NCBI GenBank assembly: GCA_003049465.1
Contig: PYSS01000020.1
Coordinates: 295,332 to 359,331 of the forward strand
DNA: 64,000 nucleotides
Reading direction: 5' to 3'
Origin: Magnaporthiopsis rhizophila
Taxonomy: Eukaryota > Ascomycota > Sordariomycetes > Magnaporthales > Magnaporthaceae
Positions 1-12,505 of the stretch are shown here, piece by piece. Under the pieces are notes generated by a model. The model was given only the letters and a program-made list of their open reading frames with translations, did not search any database and was not told the DNA's origin. The translations under genes and the position numbers were made by a program. The number at the start of each line of letters is the position of its first letter. Positions within the stretch are counted from its first letter, which is position 1.

Positions 1-1144
1 GGGGGGGGGGGGGGGGTTCAAGTTATGACCAACACGGAAGTCGCGATCGGTGGGTGGTTTCTGGGTGGTGGCGTTTTAATGCTATTTGCTCAGGCAAGTT
101 CTGCCGTCGCCATATACGCCTTTACCAGTTGTCCTGGTGGCATTGAAATCTGCCCAGCCTCTACCCGAACAGTCTCGTCCTAAGTGGGAGAAGCAAACAA
201 GGCGAGGCGGCAAGGGACGGGTGCCATGTATGGCACCCAAACAAACGCCGTCGGCAGCCCACAGGACTGGCATTCTCTTTTTGTCAACTTCTTGCCGGCA
301 TCCGTGAGCAAACGGGAGGAGCGGGCGGGTATTTGCTTGCTAGCAGCCTGGATGGAATCTCTTGCTATTCACATGTGTTAGAATCGACAGCCTCACTCTA
401 CGTATGCTGCTATGGTAGTATCTAGTTACCTAGGTAGACGGCTTTGACAGGTGGCACGCTACATATCCAGCCTCGTCTCTCTTATTCTCAGCAGAAAAGC
501 TACATAAGCACCGCCACTTGCATCAGCATATCTTTTGCCTAAATGGGTGCATATTTGGTCCCACAGCACGAAATATTGACACAAAAAATGAAAAAGAAGT
601 GGAGGGGTGAATAGGAAAGGATACAGGAAGAGAACAAAGTACACGAGGTACAGAGAGTCGACAAACGATGCCATCTTCTGTCTGGTGCACAAGCCTTGTT
701 GCACTAATATGACTATCTACTCTCTTCTGTTGCTAGAAGCCTCATTCTCGGGAGCATTCGCATGACCAATCCGGATCCGGCCTCTGAGCCATGCCGACGG
801 CCATGTTGTGACTGAAGATATGGCAACGCTTTCGCATGGGTGGCGATTCGACGGGAGGGGAGACGGCAGCCGGCGTCCTCATCCAGGTAGTCACGCCGTG
901 GTAGGCTCATCACAGTCCTTTGTCAAGTCTGGGATTTCCAGAATGCGTTAGGTGTCCAGTTTCTTCCATTTACCCGTATCGGCGTTGCTAGGAATAGAAT
1001 CCCTAGAGCAAGTGGAGAAAACCAGGTCCGTCTGCTCTAGTGGTCGCTATCCCTAGGTAGGTATCTACAGCCAGTACTACGACTCCAGTGCCAAACATGC
1101 TCCTCTCTGAACGCGGCTGAGCTCCTCGCTGAGCGTGTCATGTA
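1..1144. other. Gene-free left edge
   Basis: The window opens with 16 G residues, which looks like a contig or sequencing edge rather than biology. No reading frame here has a convincing protein. A perfect palindrome TACCTAGGTA lies at 427-436 and a related CCTAGGTAGGTA at 1052-1063. The rest is probably 3' flank of the minus-strand zinc-finger gene. Confidence 0.6.
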
Positions 1145-2605
1145 CTACCACTGATCGGCCGTGGCGTGTCCCACACGTGCCCCGTGCTTCTCCGTCATCT
1201 CCCTCCTGTAGTCCTCGCAGAACTTCTCGTGGTGATCCCTAGCCGTCAGCAGCTTGGGTGCAGCCGCAGCTAGAGTCGGCTGCGGCGCCTGCTGCATGTC
1301 CTTGGACGCCGTGAGCACCTTGAGCACACCCTCCACGCCGTCGCTCAGGTCACGCTGGGCCTGCTCAGTGACGACGTACTTGAGCGACCTGTCGTCGTTG
1401 GTGCCCTTGACGTCGATGACGCCGCCCGTCAGCTGCATCAGGAACATGCGGTACGACTCTGACTTCTGGACCGTGCAGTGAATGCCCTCGGCCTCGGCGT
1501 GCTGCGCCAGCGCCGAGACGGACCCAAACTTGCGCATGCACTGCGGGCATATGAAGGGGGCGCTCTTGTGCGCTCCTGAACGGAGGTGTCCGGCGAGGCC
1601 CGTTGCAGCCTTGAACGACTTGCCGCAGCGCTGGTGCGGGCACTTGAACTTGCCCAGGACCTCGACCCAGTAGCGAGCCACGTTGAAGCCCGATGCGTCC
1701 GGGTCGTGCTCCTCGCGCGGCATCTTCTTGTCGACCTGCTCCAAGACCCGCAAGTGCTCCTCGGCCGTCGGCTTGGCGGCGGGCGGCGCGTTGGGAAACA
1801 GCTGCTTGCTACCCGCTTCCCAAGCGCCCTTGTCCGGCTGGTTGTGGATGACCAGGTTCTCCTCGGTCAGCAGGTCGGGCTGCTTCGAATCGCCATGGTG
1901 GTAGCCCCGGGTACCCGGGTGAGGGAAGTCGATCTCGCGGTCAAACGACGCGCCCTTGTCTTCGCTGTACTCCTCGTTGAGGTGGATGAGGCGGAGACGG
2001 ATGGCCTCGTCCTCCGTGAGCTCGTAGTCCTTCTTCCCCTTGCCGATGTACCCTCCGTAGTCGTCCGCAGGCTTGCCGGGGCCGATCTGGAAGCCCGCCT
2101 GGGCCGCGACATCTTTGGCCTGGAGAGCGCGAATAAAGTTGATGGTCTGCTCACGCTTGAAGTCTGTGTACGCCTTGGCCGAGTCTCCGAGCCTCTCGCA
2201 TTCTCCGGTCTCGAGGTGGTGCACAAGAGTGGATGCCTTAACAAATGTAGCCTTGCATGCTGGGCACTCCAGCTTCTGCTGGGCGATGTGCGACTATGAC
2301 GGGAAAGCCCGTCAGTCTTTCTTATTGTTCCTTGTCTGCCTGACGAACAGAACAGTAAGGACGTCAGGGTGGCATTCTGGCGGCGGCCTTACCAGGCGGT
2401 AATGGAGATTGTATCCCTCGGGGGTATGGAATGTCATTCTGCACTTGACGCAGTTCATGTGGCCGCGCCTCGTCTTCATCATCTCCTGTTTGTGCTCAAA
2501 AAGAGCCCTGGGGGAGGGTAGGACGTCATCACACTCCGGGCAGCGAATACGCTGGTCGTTGATGGGCACAAGAGCGCGCGAATCCCCATGAGAAGACTGA
2601 TCCAT
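1145..2605 (-). CDS. C2H2 zinc-finger protein, five fingers
   Basis: Two exons, 2605-2393 and 2293-1145, joined in phase 0 across a GTAAGG...TAG intron, give 453 residues. Five Cys2-His2 modules are visible: two N-terminal (about residues 22-49 and 52-70), one just after the intron (81-97), and two together in the C-terminal half (289-313, with CPHQRC, and 320-343, with CPQC). The 190 residues between are acidic and polar with no clear fold. Spacing resembles the multi-finger nucleic-acid-binding proteins common in Pezizomycotina, so DNA or RNA binding in the nucleus is likely; targets cannot be told. The start was chosen because the first exon carries two complete fingers and an upstream extension would run through non-coding-like sequence. 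It lies in tandem with rad16, about 0.9 kb downstream of it. Confidence 0.8.
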
Positions 2606-3544
2606 CCTGTTGGGCAGGACACGGCGTCCGACAAAGGCGATCAAGTGCTGGTTTGTGACAGTAGTGAAGATGCAGAGTGCCTTGGTGAAAAGAAAGCAGC
2701 TCAGTTGGTGGTTCGGAGCCCAGGTGGGTGTGTGGGCAGGGTCCGGACGATATTTAGGTGTGACGAAATAGGTAGTGGCAAATTGCTGAATCCGAAAGAG
2801 AAGGAGCAATCCACCACCTGCGGTAACAAAAAAGGGCGGTGGGGAATCGTAGGTAGCCAACAAACGCCCGCGGGCCTCTCTGGACATCGAGTGGCTGGAC
2901 TTATAGGGCAAAGAAGGCGTGAGGCCGAGTCCTTCGCCTTACTCACATCAAGAGCAAACGGCGCACGTATGATGGTGTTCTTTCAGTAAGCAACCAGGAA
3001 AACCTGTGCCTATCACTAGTTTCCCTAGCAAACAAATCAGTCCTTCTATTGTGTACCTCCCTACCATCTATTGCTATCTGGCAAAAGCCGGTCCGGCAGG
3101 GGCTATTTTTTGTTTTAAAAAAACACGTCATGACCGTTGAGCTCACTGTCCCCTCTCCTCCCATCCATTCGTCGTGTGATAATCGTACATAGACAAAGGC
3201 CAAACGCCAGAGAGAAGTGCGTGTGCCTTGCTCATCGCGATAAATATCTTTAGGTCATGTACCGAGACCGAAAAGCAGAGTTCCATTTCCCCTTTCACAC
3301 CGGGTCGCTCCCAAGCAAGACGGCGCCTAATTACTCTTGCCTCACCATCTGAAAATCCCAAGCGCGTATTCGTAAAACGAAGATGAAAAGCAGATGAAAG
3401 AAGACAGTGGCAGGAAATCGGGCCAAAGTGTGGCATGTGGTCAGTAGAAAAAGGCAACCAACCGTCGAAAGTGGACAATATCGCAAGCGAGGCATGAATA
3501 TCACGCCGCCAACCTTCTTCTAGGCCCTCAGCAAGCCGTCGTGT
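2606..3544. other. Intergenic, 3' flank of rad16 and 5' flank of the zinc-finger gene
   Basis: No supported gene. Short minus-strand frames here have no recognisable domains or splice partners. Confidence 0.6.
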
Positions 3545-6500
3545 TCAAGTTCCGCGGAACAAGAACTGGAGGTCCTCAGGCTCCAACGAGTCCAATGCCA
3601 TATCGTCCGAGTTGACAGTTGAGTTGATCATCTTTGTCTTCTTCTCCTGAAGCAGTACGACACGACTCTCGATCGAATCCTCTATGCAGAGACGAGTGAT
3701 GACAACCGGGCGAGTCTGTCCGATTCGGTGGACACGGTCCGCACTTTGCCACTCGGCGGCAGGGTTCCACCAGCTTTCGAGGTAGATAATCCGGTTAGCC
3801 TGGAGTTCACAAGTATAGGAAAGAGGCATCGAGAAGAAAATGCTGCCAAAAATATGCACTTACGGATCGACAATGAACACACGCGACGCCTCCGTCAGAT
3901 TGAGAGCAACACCTCCCGCTTTCAAGGAAACCAGGAAGCACTCGACGTGGACATTCGTCATGAAGTGGTTGATCGACGCGGCGCGTTGGGCGGGGGTCAT
4001 GCTTCCATCCAGCATGACTGTTGTGATTCCAGCCCGGCGCAGCCGCCACTCGATCAGCTGCAGCATGCCCGTGAACTGAGAGAACACGATGGACTTGTGC
4101 GAGGAGTTGTCCGAGCGTAGCTTCTGTAGCGAGTGGACAAGCATCTCCATCTTGGTCGAGGAAGTCCACTGCTCCATTTTGATCCGGTTGATGATGGAGT
4201 TCTTCTTGACCAGCTCCTGATCCTGCTCCACCTCGGGCTGCTCCAGATCAATCGAAAGCTGGATGTGGCATCGCGGGCACGTCGGATTGTCCGTCGAGTT
4301 GACGTAGCTCGAGACGCAGGCGCGGCAGAACTCGTGCTTGCACTGCGATCGAATGGCATCCTCAGCCGTGTCATCGCAGATACAGCAGACCATGATGTTT
4401 CTGCCTTCTGCGTTCTCCTTCCTGAGAATCAGGTCCGGGTGATCAGCCACCTGGCGCATCTGAGATAGAAGGCCGAAGATGTTGGCGTAGTTGTTGAGGA
4501 CGACGCCCTGAGAGACATATGTGTCGAAGCGACGTTGGTTGTTGTGCATGATGCTGTTGGCAAAATCTTTCTCCACCTCGCCAAAGAACTGGCGGTCGAT
4601 GATGATCTCCTTGATGGGAAGCTCCATCGCGTCCATGTGATCCTTCTTCTGGCGGCGAAGCATGATCTTGGAAGTCAAGAGGCGAAGCTTCCTGAAGGCT
4701 TCGGCGCCGAGGGAGGTCTTGCCATACTTCTGGATGGGATTGAGAAGCTCCTGGTTGAAGACTGACACATGGCTCAGACCTCCGTGCTTGCACTCGGTGC
4801 ACAGGTGGTTATCGTCCATTGTCCACTCGAGCTGGGAGCAAGGGCAGTTCCGGCAGAGATAGTTGGCGAAGGGCTCAATCTTGAGGAAGCGGACAAGAGA
4901 GAAAAATTCTCCGATGCGATTCTGAAGAGGAGTGCCCGTCAGACACCACCGATAGGTTGTCTTGAGCGCGAAGCAGGCCTTGGAGGTCATCGTCACCCGG
5001 CTCTGCATGCCAACGGAAGGAAACTGGTTAGCTCCAAATACAAGGATCACCGTGAATTACTTTGCCAATGTGGCTTACCTTGATGTAGTGGGCCTCATCA
5101 AGAATGACGCGGTGGAACTTGAGCTGGTGGATCAGACTCTTTTCCTTGTAGATGCCGTCCTTCCGGCTGAATCCCTTCTCCTGTTTCCTGTAGAGCGACT
5201 CGAGGCTGTTGTACGACATGATGATGACATCTAGCTTTTTGAGCTCGTTGATGGTCATGTTCTTGGCCTGAGTGTTGGAGCCATGGTACACCACGGTCTT
5301 GAGCGTTCCGTCGGTGTAGGACTCGATTTCGCTCATCCATTGCATCAACGCGACTGGAGGCGCCAGCACCAGCGAGGGCAGTTTCGCGGGCCAATCGGAC
5401 ATGACAAGAGATACGGCCTGGATTGTTTTGCCGAGGCCCATCTCGTCGCCCAGAAGGCCGCCCTTCCAATCGGTCTGCTCCATGGCCTTCATCCAGGCAA
5501 GGCCCTGGAGCTGGAATGGTTTGAGGCGCCGAGAGATGGTCTTGGGCTGCTCGGCCATGGGTGGCGACAAAGTCGCGATGCGCTCGAAGTCCTCCCACAG
5601 GGTTGTCATGTAGGGATGATTGGTCTCGAGTTTCTGCCTGTTTTTCTCTTCACGACCGCCGGTGGCTCGACCTCGGCCGAGACCGACGCGCACGCGGCGG
5701 CCTCGTGCACCCACTGCGGGATTCATCGCCGGACGAGGACGGTCGTCCTCCGACTCCGAATCATCCGAATCGGAATGAACAGAAGTAACGTCAGCTTCTG
5801 ATTCCGACTCCTCACCTGCACTATCGGTAAGGGTCGCCGTGTGGCGCTTTGTGGCAATGCGGGCGGCGGCTGCCTTCGGAGTGGCTCTGCCAGACTGAAT
5901 AGAGTTTGTTTGCTTTTGCTTTTTGGAGGACCCAGGAGCAGGCCGCTTGGTGCCTTCAGAGGCCGAGTAGGTCGAGCCCACAGACTCGTCGCTTGAATCT
6001 GGTGGAGGCGATAGGTCTGCATCCGAATCTGCTTCGGAATCAGGAAGGTAGTCTCCGGCACCCATTTCCACATCTGAATCCTCGATCGCGATTTCCTCAT
6101 CTGCCTCTTCATCAACAGAGTCCACGGCCGCGGCAGCTTGGGTGGGCCCCCGCTTCGAAACGGTCGACATCCTAGCCGACCGCCGCGGCGCGAGTCCTTT
6201 GCCCTTGGTAGACAAAGCCGTTAACGCACGGCTAGTCGCCCGAGAACCGGTTGGAGCCGGGCGGGCCACAGTCCTCGGCGCAGCGCGGCCCGTCTGGGAC
6301 TGCCGAAGTTCTTCTTCTTGCAGCTGCCGAGCCAGCATCAGGTCCGCCGAGGGGTATGATAAGTCGTCGTCGCTATCGTCAACTTCATCCCACTTACGCT
6401 TGGTCGACCCGTGGATGTCGTAGATGCTTCTACTGAGGGCCTTCTTGCTGTCTGCAGGTAGGGTATCCAGGGGAAGAGACTGGATGGGAATGTTAATCTC

Positions 6501-6864
6501 CAGCCTCTGCCCCGTGACACCGGAGGAGGCTAGGGCAGCTGGGGCCGGTGTTGTCACGTTGCTCGTCAGGGGAGTGGAATATCCACTCGCAGAGGAGCTC
6601 GCAGTCGGCGCTGAGGTGACCGAATCTCTGCTCGAGATCCTGCTGGCAGAAGAAGAGGGTCGTCCTGGTTTGGACTGGTCCAGGAGCGGCGAGGCACCAG
6701 CTGCAGGTATGGACTGGGGTATGAGTAATGATTATTCTCGCAGGAACGAGGCCATCTTTCAAATGGCGCACGGGACCAGACTCACCTGTTGATGAAGCGG
6801 TTTTGGTCTTGTTGTCAGACCCATCTAGCTGGGCCAAGCCGGCGGAGCGCCGTGTCCGAACCAT
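3545..6864 (-). CDS. rad16: DNA repair ATPase Rad16 (SWI/SNF2 family with RING finger)
   Basis: Four exons (6864-6786, 6700-5079, 5002-3864, 3773-3545) give 1022 residues; all junction phases match. The N-terminal 350 residues are Ser/Asp/Glu-rich and disordered. The SNF2 ATPase has Walker A GDEMGLGKT (about 444-452) and DEAH (561-564). A Cys-rich insertion (617-639) and a C3HC4 RING (773-812, beginning CCIC) interrupt the two helicase lobes, the layout diagnostic of Rad16. Lobe 2 ends with WWNPAAEWQSADR and HRIGQ, and the protein closes with the family's FLFRGT-type tail. In yeast, Rad16 with Rad7 scans non-transcribed chromatin for UV damage in global-genome nucleotide excision repair and is also part of a ubiquitin ligase. 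The last splice is confirmed because it rebuilds VDPWWNPAAEW. The next gene, on the opposite strand, is rad7. Confidence 0.95.
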
Positions 6865-8312
6865 CGCGGCGGTAGTGCACCTGCAGCAGGGCCGGCTGCC
6901 GGACCCAGCTCAGGCAAATGGAAGACGAAGGATTCAGGTACAGCGGGAGTGGGGAAATGTCCCGGCCGAGAAGGACGATAGTAAATTGCTGGTAGAGGCC
7001 TACTTGGTACCGCTTTAAAGTATAACACGAGGAGCACGTCGGTTGTCAGGCCGGTGTGAAGATGTCAGCGTCCTTGGTCGGGCAATATATGCCGTCGGCG
7101 CAGTCCGCTGAAACCGCCACTCCAGGTTCCAGGTACGATCGCCAGGGAAGCAGACAGGGGCAGAGATCGCGCGGATCGTCCGCGCCAGTGCGGACGAATC
7201 AAAGCTGCTCTCGGCCGTGAGAAGAATGCGGAGCTCAGAGACAAATCGTGGTGGTAGTCTGGAGAAGCCTGAAGGTGGGCGGGATGGCAATGCAAATCGA
7301 CCTGGAAGAACCAGTGACCGGGTTTTCCAGCTGGGAGGGGTGGCCACCAAGGAAATTCCGAGAAAGAACCCGCGTGCGGGCTGTCGTGCCCAGAGTCAAT
7401 GAGCCTGGCCGGAGCCAGGAAGGAGAACCGACTTTTCAGCACTGCGAGTGAGAAGAAAAAGAGGGACAATTAAAAGAGACTAAGGAAAAAAAAAGACAAC
7501 AATAGAAAGGAGCACAAGACTAGAACGATGGGCCCGGATCTGGAACCTGCAAAGCTTCAAATCCCGCTGTGTTTGTTCCGTTCGGACGTAGCTGGCTGCC
7601 TGGAAGCGAAATCCGAGATTGGCTCGAGTGGCAAATCGGCGCAGGAACGGCAAGCACGATTGGACCTGCCGCAAACCCAAGCTAGCATGGGGAGCTGAGC
7701 TTCTGTCTCAGGCTTCCATGCTGATCTTCCAGTGGCGACATGGAAAGCCCGGGATGTGACGCGCCAAATCGTCGCGTTTGGGTTCCTACAAGACTGGGTC
7801 ACATGACGCAAGCACTTAAAGCCTCGCAGGCATCCCCTTGCAAGCGACCCGGACAGTTTAGCATCCCAGCGCGCCCAGAAGAGCTGAAGCAATTCAGGGG
7901 CTTAGCACCGAGCTGGGCCGGAACACCGAGACACGTGACAGCGCGTGAACGACGCAACTGATTCGAAAAGCATCCGCGTTAGCCACCACGCCAGCTGCGG
8001 GCTTGCCTGGAGCCTGCCTTCCCGTTCTGTCACCTCTGCACTGTTCCTGTTCATTGATTTGTTCTCTCGGGCATTCACGGAGGCGCCCCGCACTTCTTCA
8101 GACACGGGCTCCCTCCACAAAGTTTTGCCTCGCATAGGCCGCTGCTATTGAACACAGTCACACAACCTCTTCCCTCCATCTCCCCAAGGCGCAGATCTGC
8201 ATGCGCCTTTGCGCCCGACCACAATTCAGGCGCAGCAGCCTCAAAGCCGCAGACCACCACCCAGCTTGGCCACACCAGATCGCCTTCCCATCCAGCCTTC
8301 AGACTGTGCAAA
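6865..8312. promoter_or_regulatory. Shared divergent promoter region of rad16 and rad7
   Basis: These 1448 bp separate the start codons of rad16 (-) and rad7 (+). No frame inside has convincing coding character. It must hold both promoters and both 5' leaders. I could not identify a specific UV-response element by eye. Confidence 0.6.
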
Positions 8313-10427
8313 ATGTGAGCATTCCCAATGCGCAGGCTTAGCGAGGTTTTGTATAGATCTCCCCTGTTAACTCCTCATCTAGGACTCGATCCAGAGGCAG
8401 ACCAAGCGCAGGCAATGCGCCAACAGACGAGCCGCGCCGCCCACGAGGAATCGCAGGACCGTACGCACACCACCCAACTGCTACATCGAATCCTGGTTGA
8501 GAGACGATACTGATGTGATCGCATTCGTCTTATAGGACATCGGCTCTGACGGATTATTTGGCAGTATGAGATAGTCCTCCGCCCCACATCTGTCTTTCTC
8601 ATAAACGAGCGTCCCACTAACAGCCTGCAACCTTAGGCCAACAACATCTCGGCAGCAGAGATCGCCCGCAACCACCAGAGGCGTCAGCAGGCCGCTTTCA
8701 CTCAGGATGTGATTGCGGATAGCTCCGCTCGCGCCAGCAACCGGGTTACCTCAACCACGGCAGTAGCCTCGTCTTCCAGATCGCGTGGCCTCGCTCGCGG
8801 CCTAGAGAATGCGTCCTCGGTTGCCGCCCTCGCGGACAAGGTCCATGGCAGCCTTCTCAAGAAAAAGCTGACCAAGGTCGAGCATAAGGCTATCGAGCAC
8901 TACAAGACGACGCCCGAGTTCATCCAGGCCAAGAATCACTACGCAGGAGATGTCGAGGATGACGACACCCTCGCGCGTATGTTCTACTTTGCTGCTCAAA
9001 AGGCCGTCGGCCAGTTCGAGAACTGCGCCGAGTGCGGAAAGAGGTTCACCGTGACCAACTACACATTAGCGAGTCCAAGCGGTGGCCTTCTCTGCCCGCC
9101 ATGCGGCAAGGATCTCGATGCCGGCGATGGTCCCAAGAAGAAGAAGCAGAAGGTCTCTGGCGGACAAGTCGGCAAACGCAGAAAACAACAGAGTCGCGTG
9201 CTTGACGGCACAGCCCCCATTGGAGTGAAGAGCCTCGTTACGCTGTGCATCGAGCGCCTGTCCGAGAATATCGACCTTGCCGAGGACCTGGGGTCTCTCC
9301 CGGAGCACGTCGTGGATCGTATTGCACGGATCCTATCGAGGAATCGCAAGCTGAACTCCAAGACGCTCTCCCTGTTTCTGCAGCCCGACACCCAAACGCT
9401 CAGGATTTACGACGGTGGGCAGCTAAGTTCCGAGGATTTTGTGGGCATCTTCCAGGCTGTCCGGGGCCTCAAGTCGCTGAAGATCCGCCATGGCATTCAG
9501 TTCAAGGACGAAGTGGTCGAGCATATGCTGGACAAGTTCATCAGGCTCGAGTCACTGTCGCTCAAAGGATGCAATCTCATCACCAGCGACATGTGGGAGA
9601 GAATCTTCAAGGATATGGGCGTAGGCCTAAAGGCCTTCCAGACCTACTGCAACGACCGCTACTTCACAGACCAGACGGTCGCAAAGCTCGTCGAGAACTG
9701 CCCAAAGCTCAAACGCCTGAAGCTGGTCGACAATATCAGTCTTACCGCACAGGCGATGGAACCGATTGGACAACTGAAAGAGCTGGAACACCTGAGCCTC
9801 AAAATCAAGGATACCGTCCCCAACCCTGTCTTTGTCTCCCTCCTCGACAGCGTAGGCTCGGGTCTACAGACGCTCTCTCTGACGAGAGTTACCAATCTCA
9901 ACGACACGGTGCTCCAGGCCATCGGGCGCAACTGCAGGTCGCTGTCCAAGCTCCGCATCACAGAATCCGAGCACCTCACGGATGACGCCTTCGCGAGAAT
10001 TTTCACGGGCTGGACGAACCCAGCTCTCCGCTTTGTCGACTTGTCAAAATGCCGCCCAATCAAAATGGATGGGGGCGGCGAAAACGAAGACGGCATCGGA
10101 CTGTGCGACGCGGGCTTGATTGCGCTCATGGAGCACTCGGGTCGCAAGATTGAGCATCTCAACATCGAATCATGCCGACACATCTCTACCGAGGCCTTCA
10201 TCAAGGTCTTCTCGGAGGACAAGACGTACCCGCAGCTCAAGACGCTCGAGGTCAGCTTCTGCAACGTCAACGACTTTGTTGTCGGCAGCATCTTCCGCAG
10301 CTGCCCGGCCATCAAATGGGTCAAGGTCTTTGGCTGCATGAGTGTCAAGAAGGTCCTTGTCCCGCGCGGCAAGATCCTGATCGGCGTGCCCAACGCTCTC
10401 GGCATGCAGATTGAGGGCCACCATTAA
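8313..10427 (+). CDS. rad7: DNA repair protein Rad7 (leucine-rich repeats, zinc-binding motif)
   Basis: Best model: exons 8313-8314, 8383-8460, 8536-8563 and 8637-10427, giving 632 residues. The small exons rebuild the conserved N-terminus, GPTSALTDYLA joined to ANNISAAEIA, with branch sites CACTAAC and GTTAAC before the acceptors. In this model the start codon is split, AT before intron 1 and G after it; no in-frame ATG exists without that splice. A CxxC...CxxC zinc motif (Cys166, 169, 189, 192) is followed by a basic run KKKKQK and then a long series of leucine-rich repeats to the C-terminus, as in Rad7. Rad7 partners Rad16 in global-genome nucleotide excision repair. The gene is divergent from rad16. 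Identity is firm; the first exon is the uncertain part. Confidence 0.9.
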
Positions 10428-11237
10428 TCGAGAGCGGCGAAAAGATGCTAGAGCATTGGTTTTCTACAGCGTAGTTGATACAGTGACTGACGTTTTGGTT
10501 CATGGAGTACCGGCCAGTGGCACAAGGGAACTACACCTAGGTAGCTGATTATGTCTTTTATTTCGGTACGGACCAAGGGCGCTTTGGGCGGTTTGTTTAA
10601 GGGACTAGGCTTGGCTTAAGAGGATGTGCTTCGGGGCACAGTGGTTGCCTGGGTTGACGATGATACCTGAATACACGGCGCTGATAGTTCAAACTTCTTT
10701 TGCGATGACCAGGCTGAGTCGCTAGCTGGTACAAAGCGCGCTGCGTTTGAGAGGCTTCTGTTAAACGTGTACATGTTTAACCAGGCTGGAGAAGAATTTA
10801 AAGTGTCGTTTCAGTGCCGCACGTATGTTATGCTGGCTGTGAGGTAATATGGCACAGTGACACCAGTATCGTACTTGATATGCAGCGATGCCTCGGGTCA
10901 TACAAGATCTGTTTGCAACTCTCAGGAAATAGGCCCATGAATACCGCCTGATGGACATTCATCCATTCCTCCAACGGGCAACGTCCGAGACTCAAGATTC
11001 ACGAAGCCATGAAAGTGCATGGAAAATATTGCGATTTTTTATTGTTCGATGTATCGTGGTCGCATGATGACGCCTCCTTCAACGAAAGGCGAGTACAGCG
11101 AAGGCAACTAGGGTTATGTACAGGGTATCGTCGATTATGGACGTTAAGAAATAACAACTTGAAAAAAAAAAAAAAAAAAAAAAACTGAAAAATGGTGCTT
11201 GGAAAAACAAAGGTCCCCTCGAGCACGAGACAGTACT
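10428..11237. other. Convergent intergenic region with A23 run
   Basis: 3' flanks of rad7 (+) and the lipase gene (-). A run of 23 A residues lies at 11162-11184 and an ACCTAGGTAG motif at 10535-10544. No gene seen. Confidence 0.6.
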
Positions 11238-12377
11238 TTACACAGCGGTCCCGTTGGCACGGAGCATGGCCACGTACTCGCGATCCATGGCGGCCCACAT
11301 CTCCAGACGGCGGCTGAGCTCATCGTCCGAGATGTCCGACCCGGCGGCGGCGGCGGGAGAGGTTTCGCCGCGGATGGAGATGCCTGGGGCCCTGCAGCCG
11401 TTCATCAGTTGTAGGTAGTACCCGTGGGCCTTGGGGGCGAAGCCGACGACGGAGCCGATGCAGTCCAGGTTGGCGTTGCCCTTGCAGACCTTGATGTTCT
11501 GCAGGCCGTACTGGAACGAGACCGAGTCGCCGCCGTTGAGCCAGTACTCGGTCGACGTGTGCCTGTAGCCGAAGAACAGGGGCGGCAGGCGGGGCACCGC
11601 GTCGTTCTCGTGCGTGAGGCGGTACTCGTTGCCCGGCTGGGCCGTGATGAAGTCGGCGAGGACGGCGTTGCCGATGCGGGGCGAGCCGTACGTGTAGATG
11701 TCGGCGTCGGGCTCGACGCCCGCGGCGCGGATGGCGGCACCCGCCACGGTGGCGACGGCGGCGCCCAGGCTGTGGCCCGTCACCACGATGCGGTAGCCTG
11801 TCGACTTCTTGGCCGCGGCCAGGGCCGGGAGGACCTGGTCGCGCACCTGACTCCAGCCCTTGTCGAAGCCCGAGTGGATCTGGCAGCCACCGCGGCCGTA
11901 GCTGCACGGGACGAAGCCGACGTTGAGGTCGGCCATCCAGTTCCTGAGCGTCACGGAGCCGCGGAAGGCGAGGACGATGACCTTCCTGACGTCGTCGGTG
12001 GCTATGTAGCCTGCGATGTTGGTGCTGGTGTTGTGGTTCAGGGTCACCACGATTTTGGCGCCGTTGGCCATGAGGCCATTGCAGGCGTTGCTGCTGCACT
12101 TCACGAGGGCTCCCGGCGAGGCTTCGTAGTTGCAGAAGGTTGCTGCCGCATGCTCGCCAAAGTACTTGAAGTTGGCCAGGTCGGCCGCAGTGACACCGGC
12201 AGCTACAAGTGAGGAGGCAAACATTGATCAGTCAACTTGGCCGGATCGCAGATCATGGCGGTGCTTGTAGCAGTCATGCATGCACATACCTCGGCCGTTG
12301 ACCGTCTTGGACACACTAGTTCCTTTGGGCAGGGCGGCGGCAAAGCCCGCGAGGAAGAGGAGGTTGGCAGGTCTCAT
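11238..12377 (-). CDS. Secreted class 3 triacylglycerol lipase
   Basis: Two exons, 12377-12290 and 12202-11238, give 350 residues. The N-terminus is a short signal peptide (MRPANLLFLAGFAAALPKG). The alpha/beta-hydrolase core is that of the fungal Rhizomucor/Thermomyces lipase family: GHSLG nucleophile elbow with Ser174, Asp230 in the ENDAVPRLPP loop and His289 in the AHGYYL segment; Cys residues near the end and at CNYEASPG fit the disulphides of secreted members. The C-terminal 50 residues after the catalytic His extend beyond the usual end and are low complexity. It likely hydrolyses acylglycerols or related esters outside the cell. The splice is set by GTATGT and TTGTAG with matching phase. 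A TATA box lies about 125 bp upstream of the start. Substrate (long-chain lipid, feruloyl ester, or other) cannot be told. Confidence 0.9.
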
Positions 12378-12497
12378 GCTGGCGGCGTCGAGATGATCGA
12401 TGCAGCAGGCTTGATGGAAGATAACGAGAGACTGAGACACAAGCCGGTAGAGGCCAGAATCCCAACTGGCCACGACGTACGTGCAGGGCTTGCCTCC

Positions 12498-12505
12498 TTT
12501 ATAAG
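12498..12505 (-). promoter_or_regulatory. TATA box of the lipase gene
   Basis: On the minus strand the sequence reads CTTATAAA, about 125 bp upstream of the lipase ATG. Position and sequence suit a strongly regulated fungal promoter. No experimental support. Confidence 0.5.

Noticed and set aside
1..16. G16 run as possible telomere or structural element
   Set aside because: A single G run at the very edge fits a sequencing or assembly end; no telomere repeat follows.
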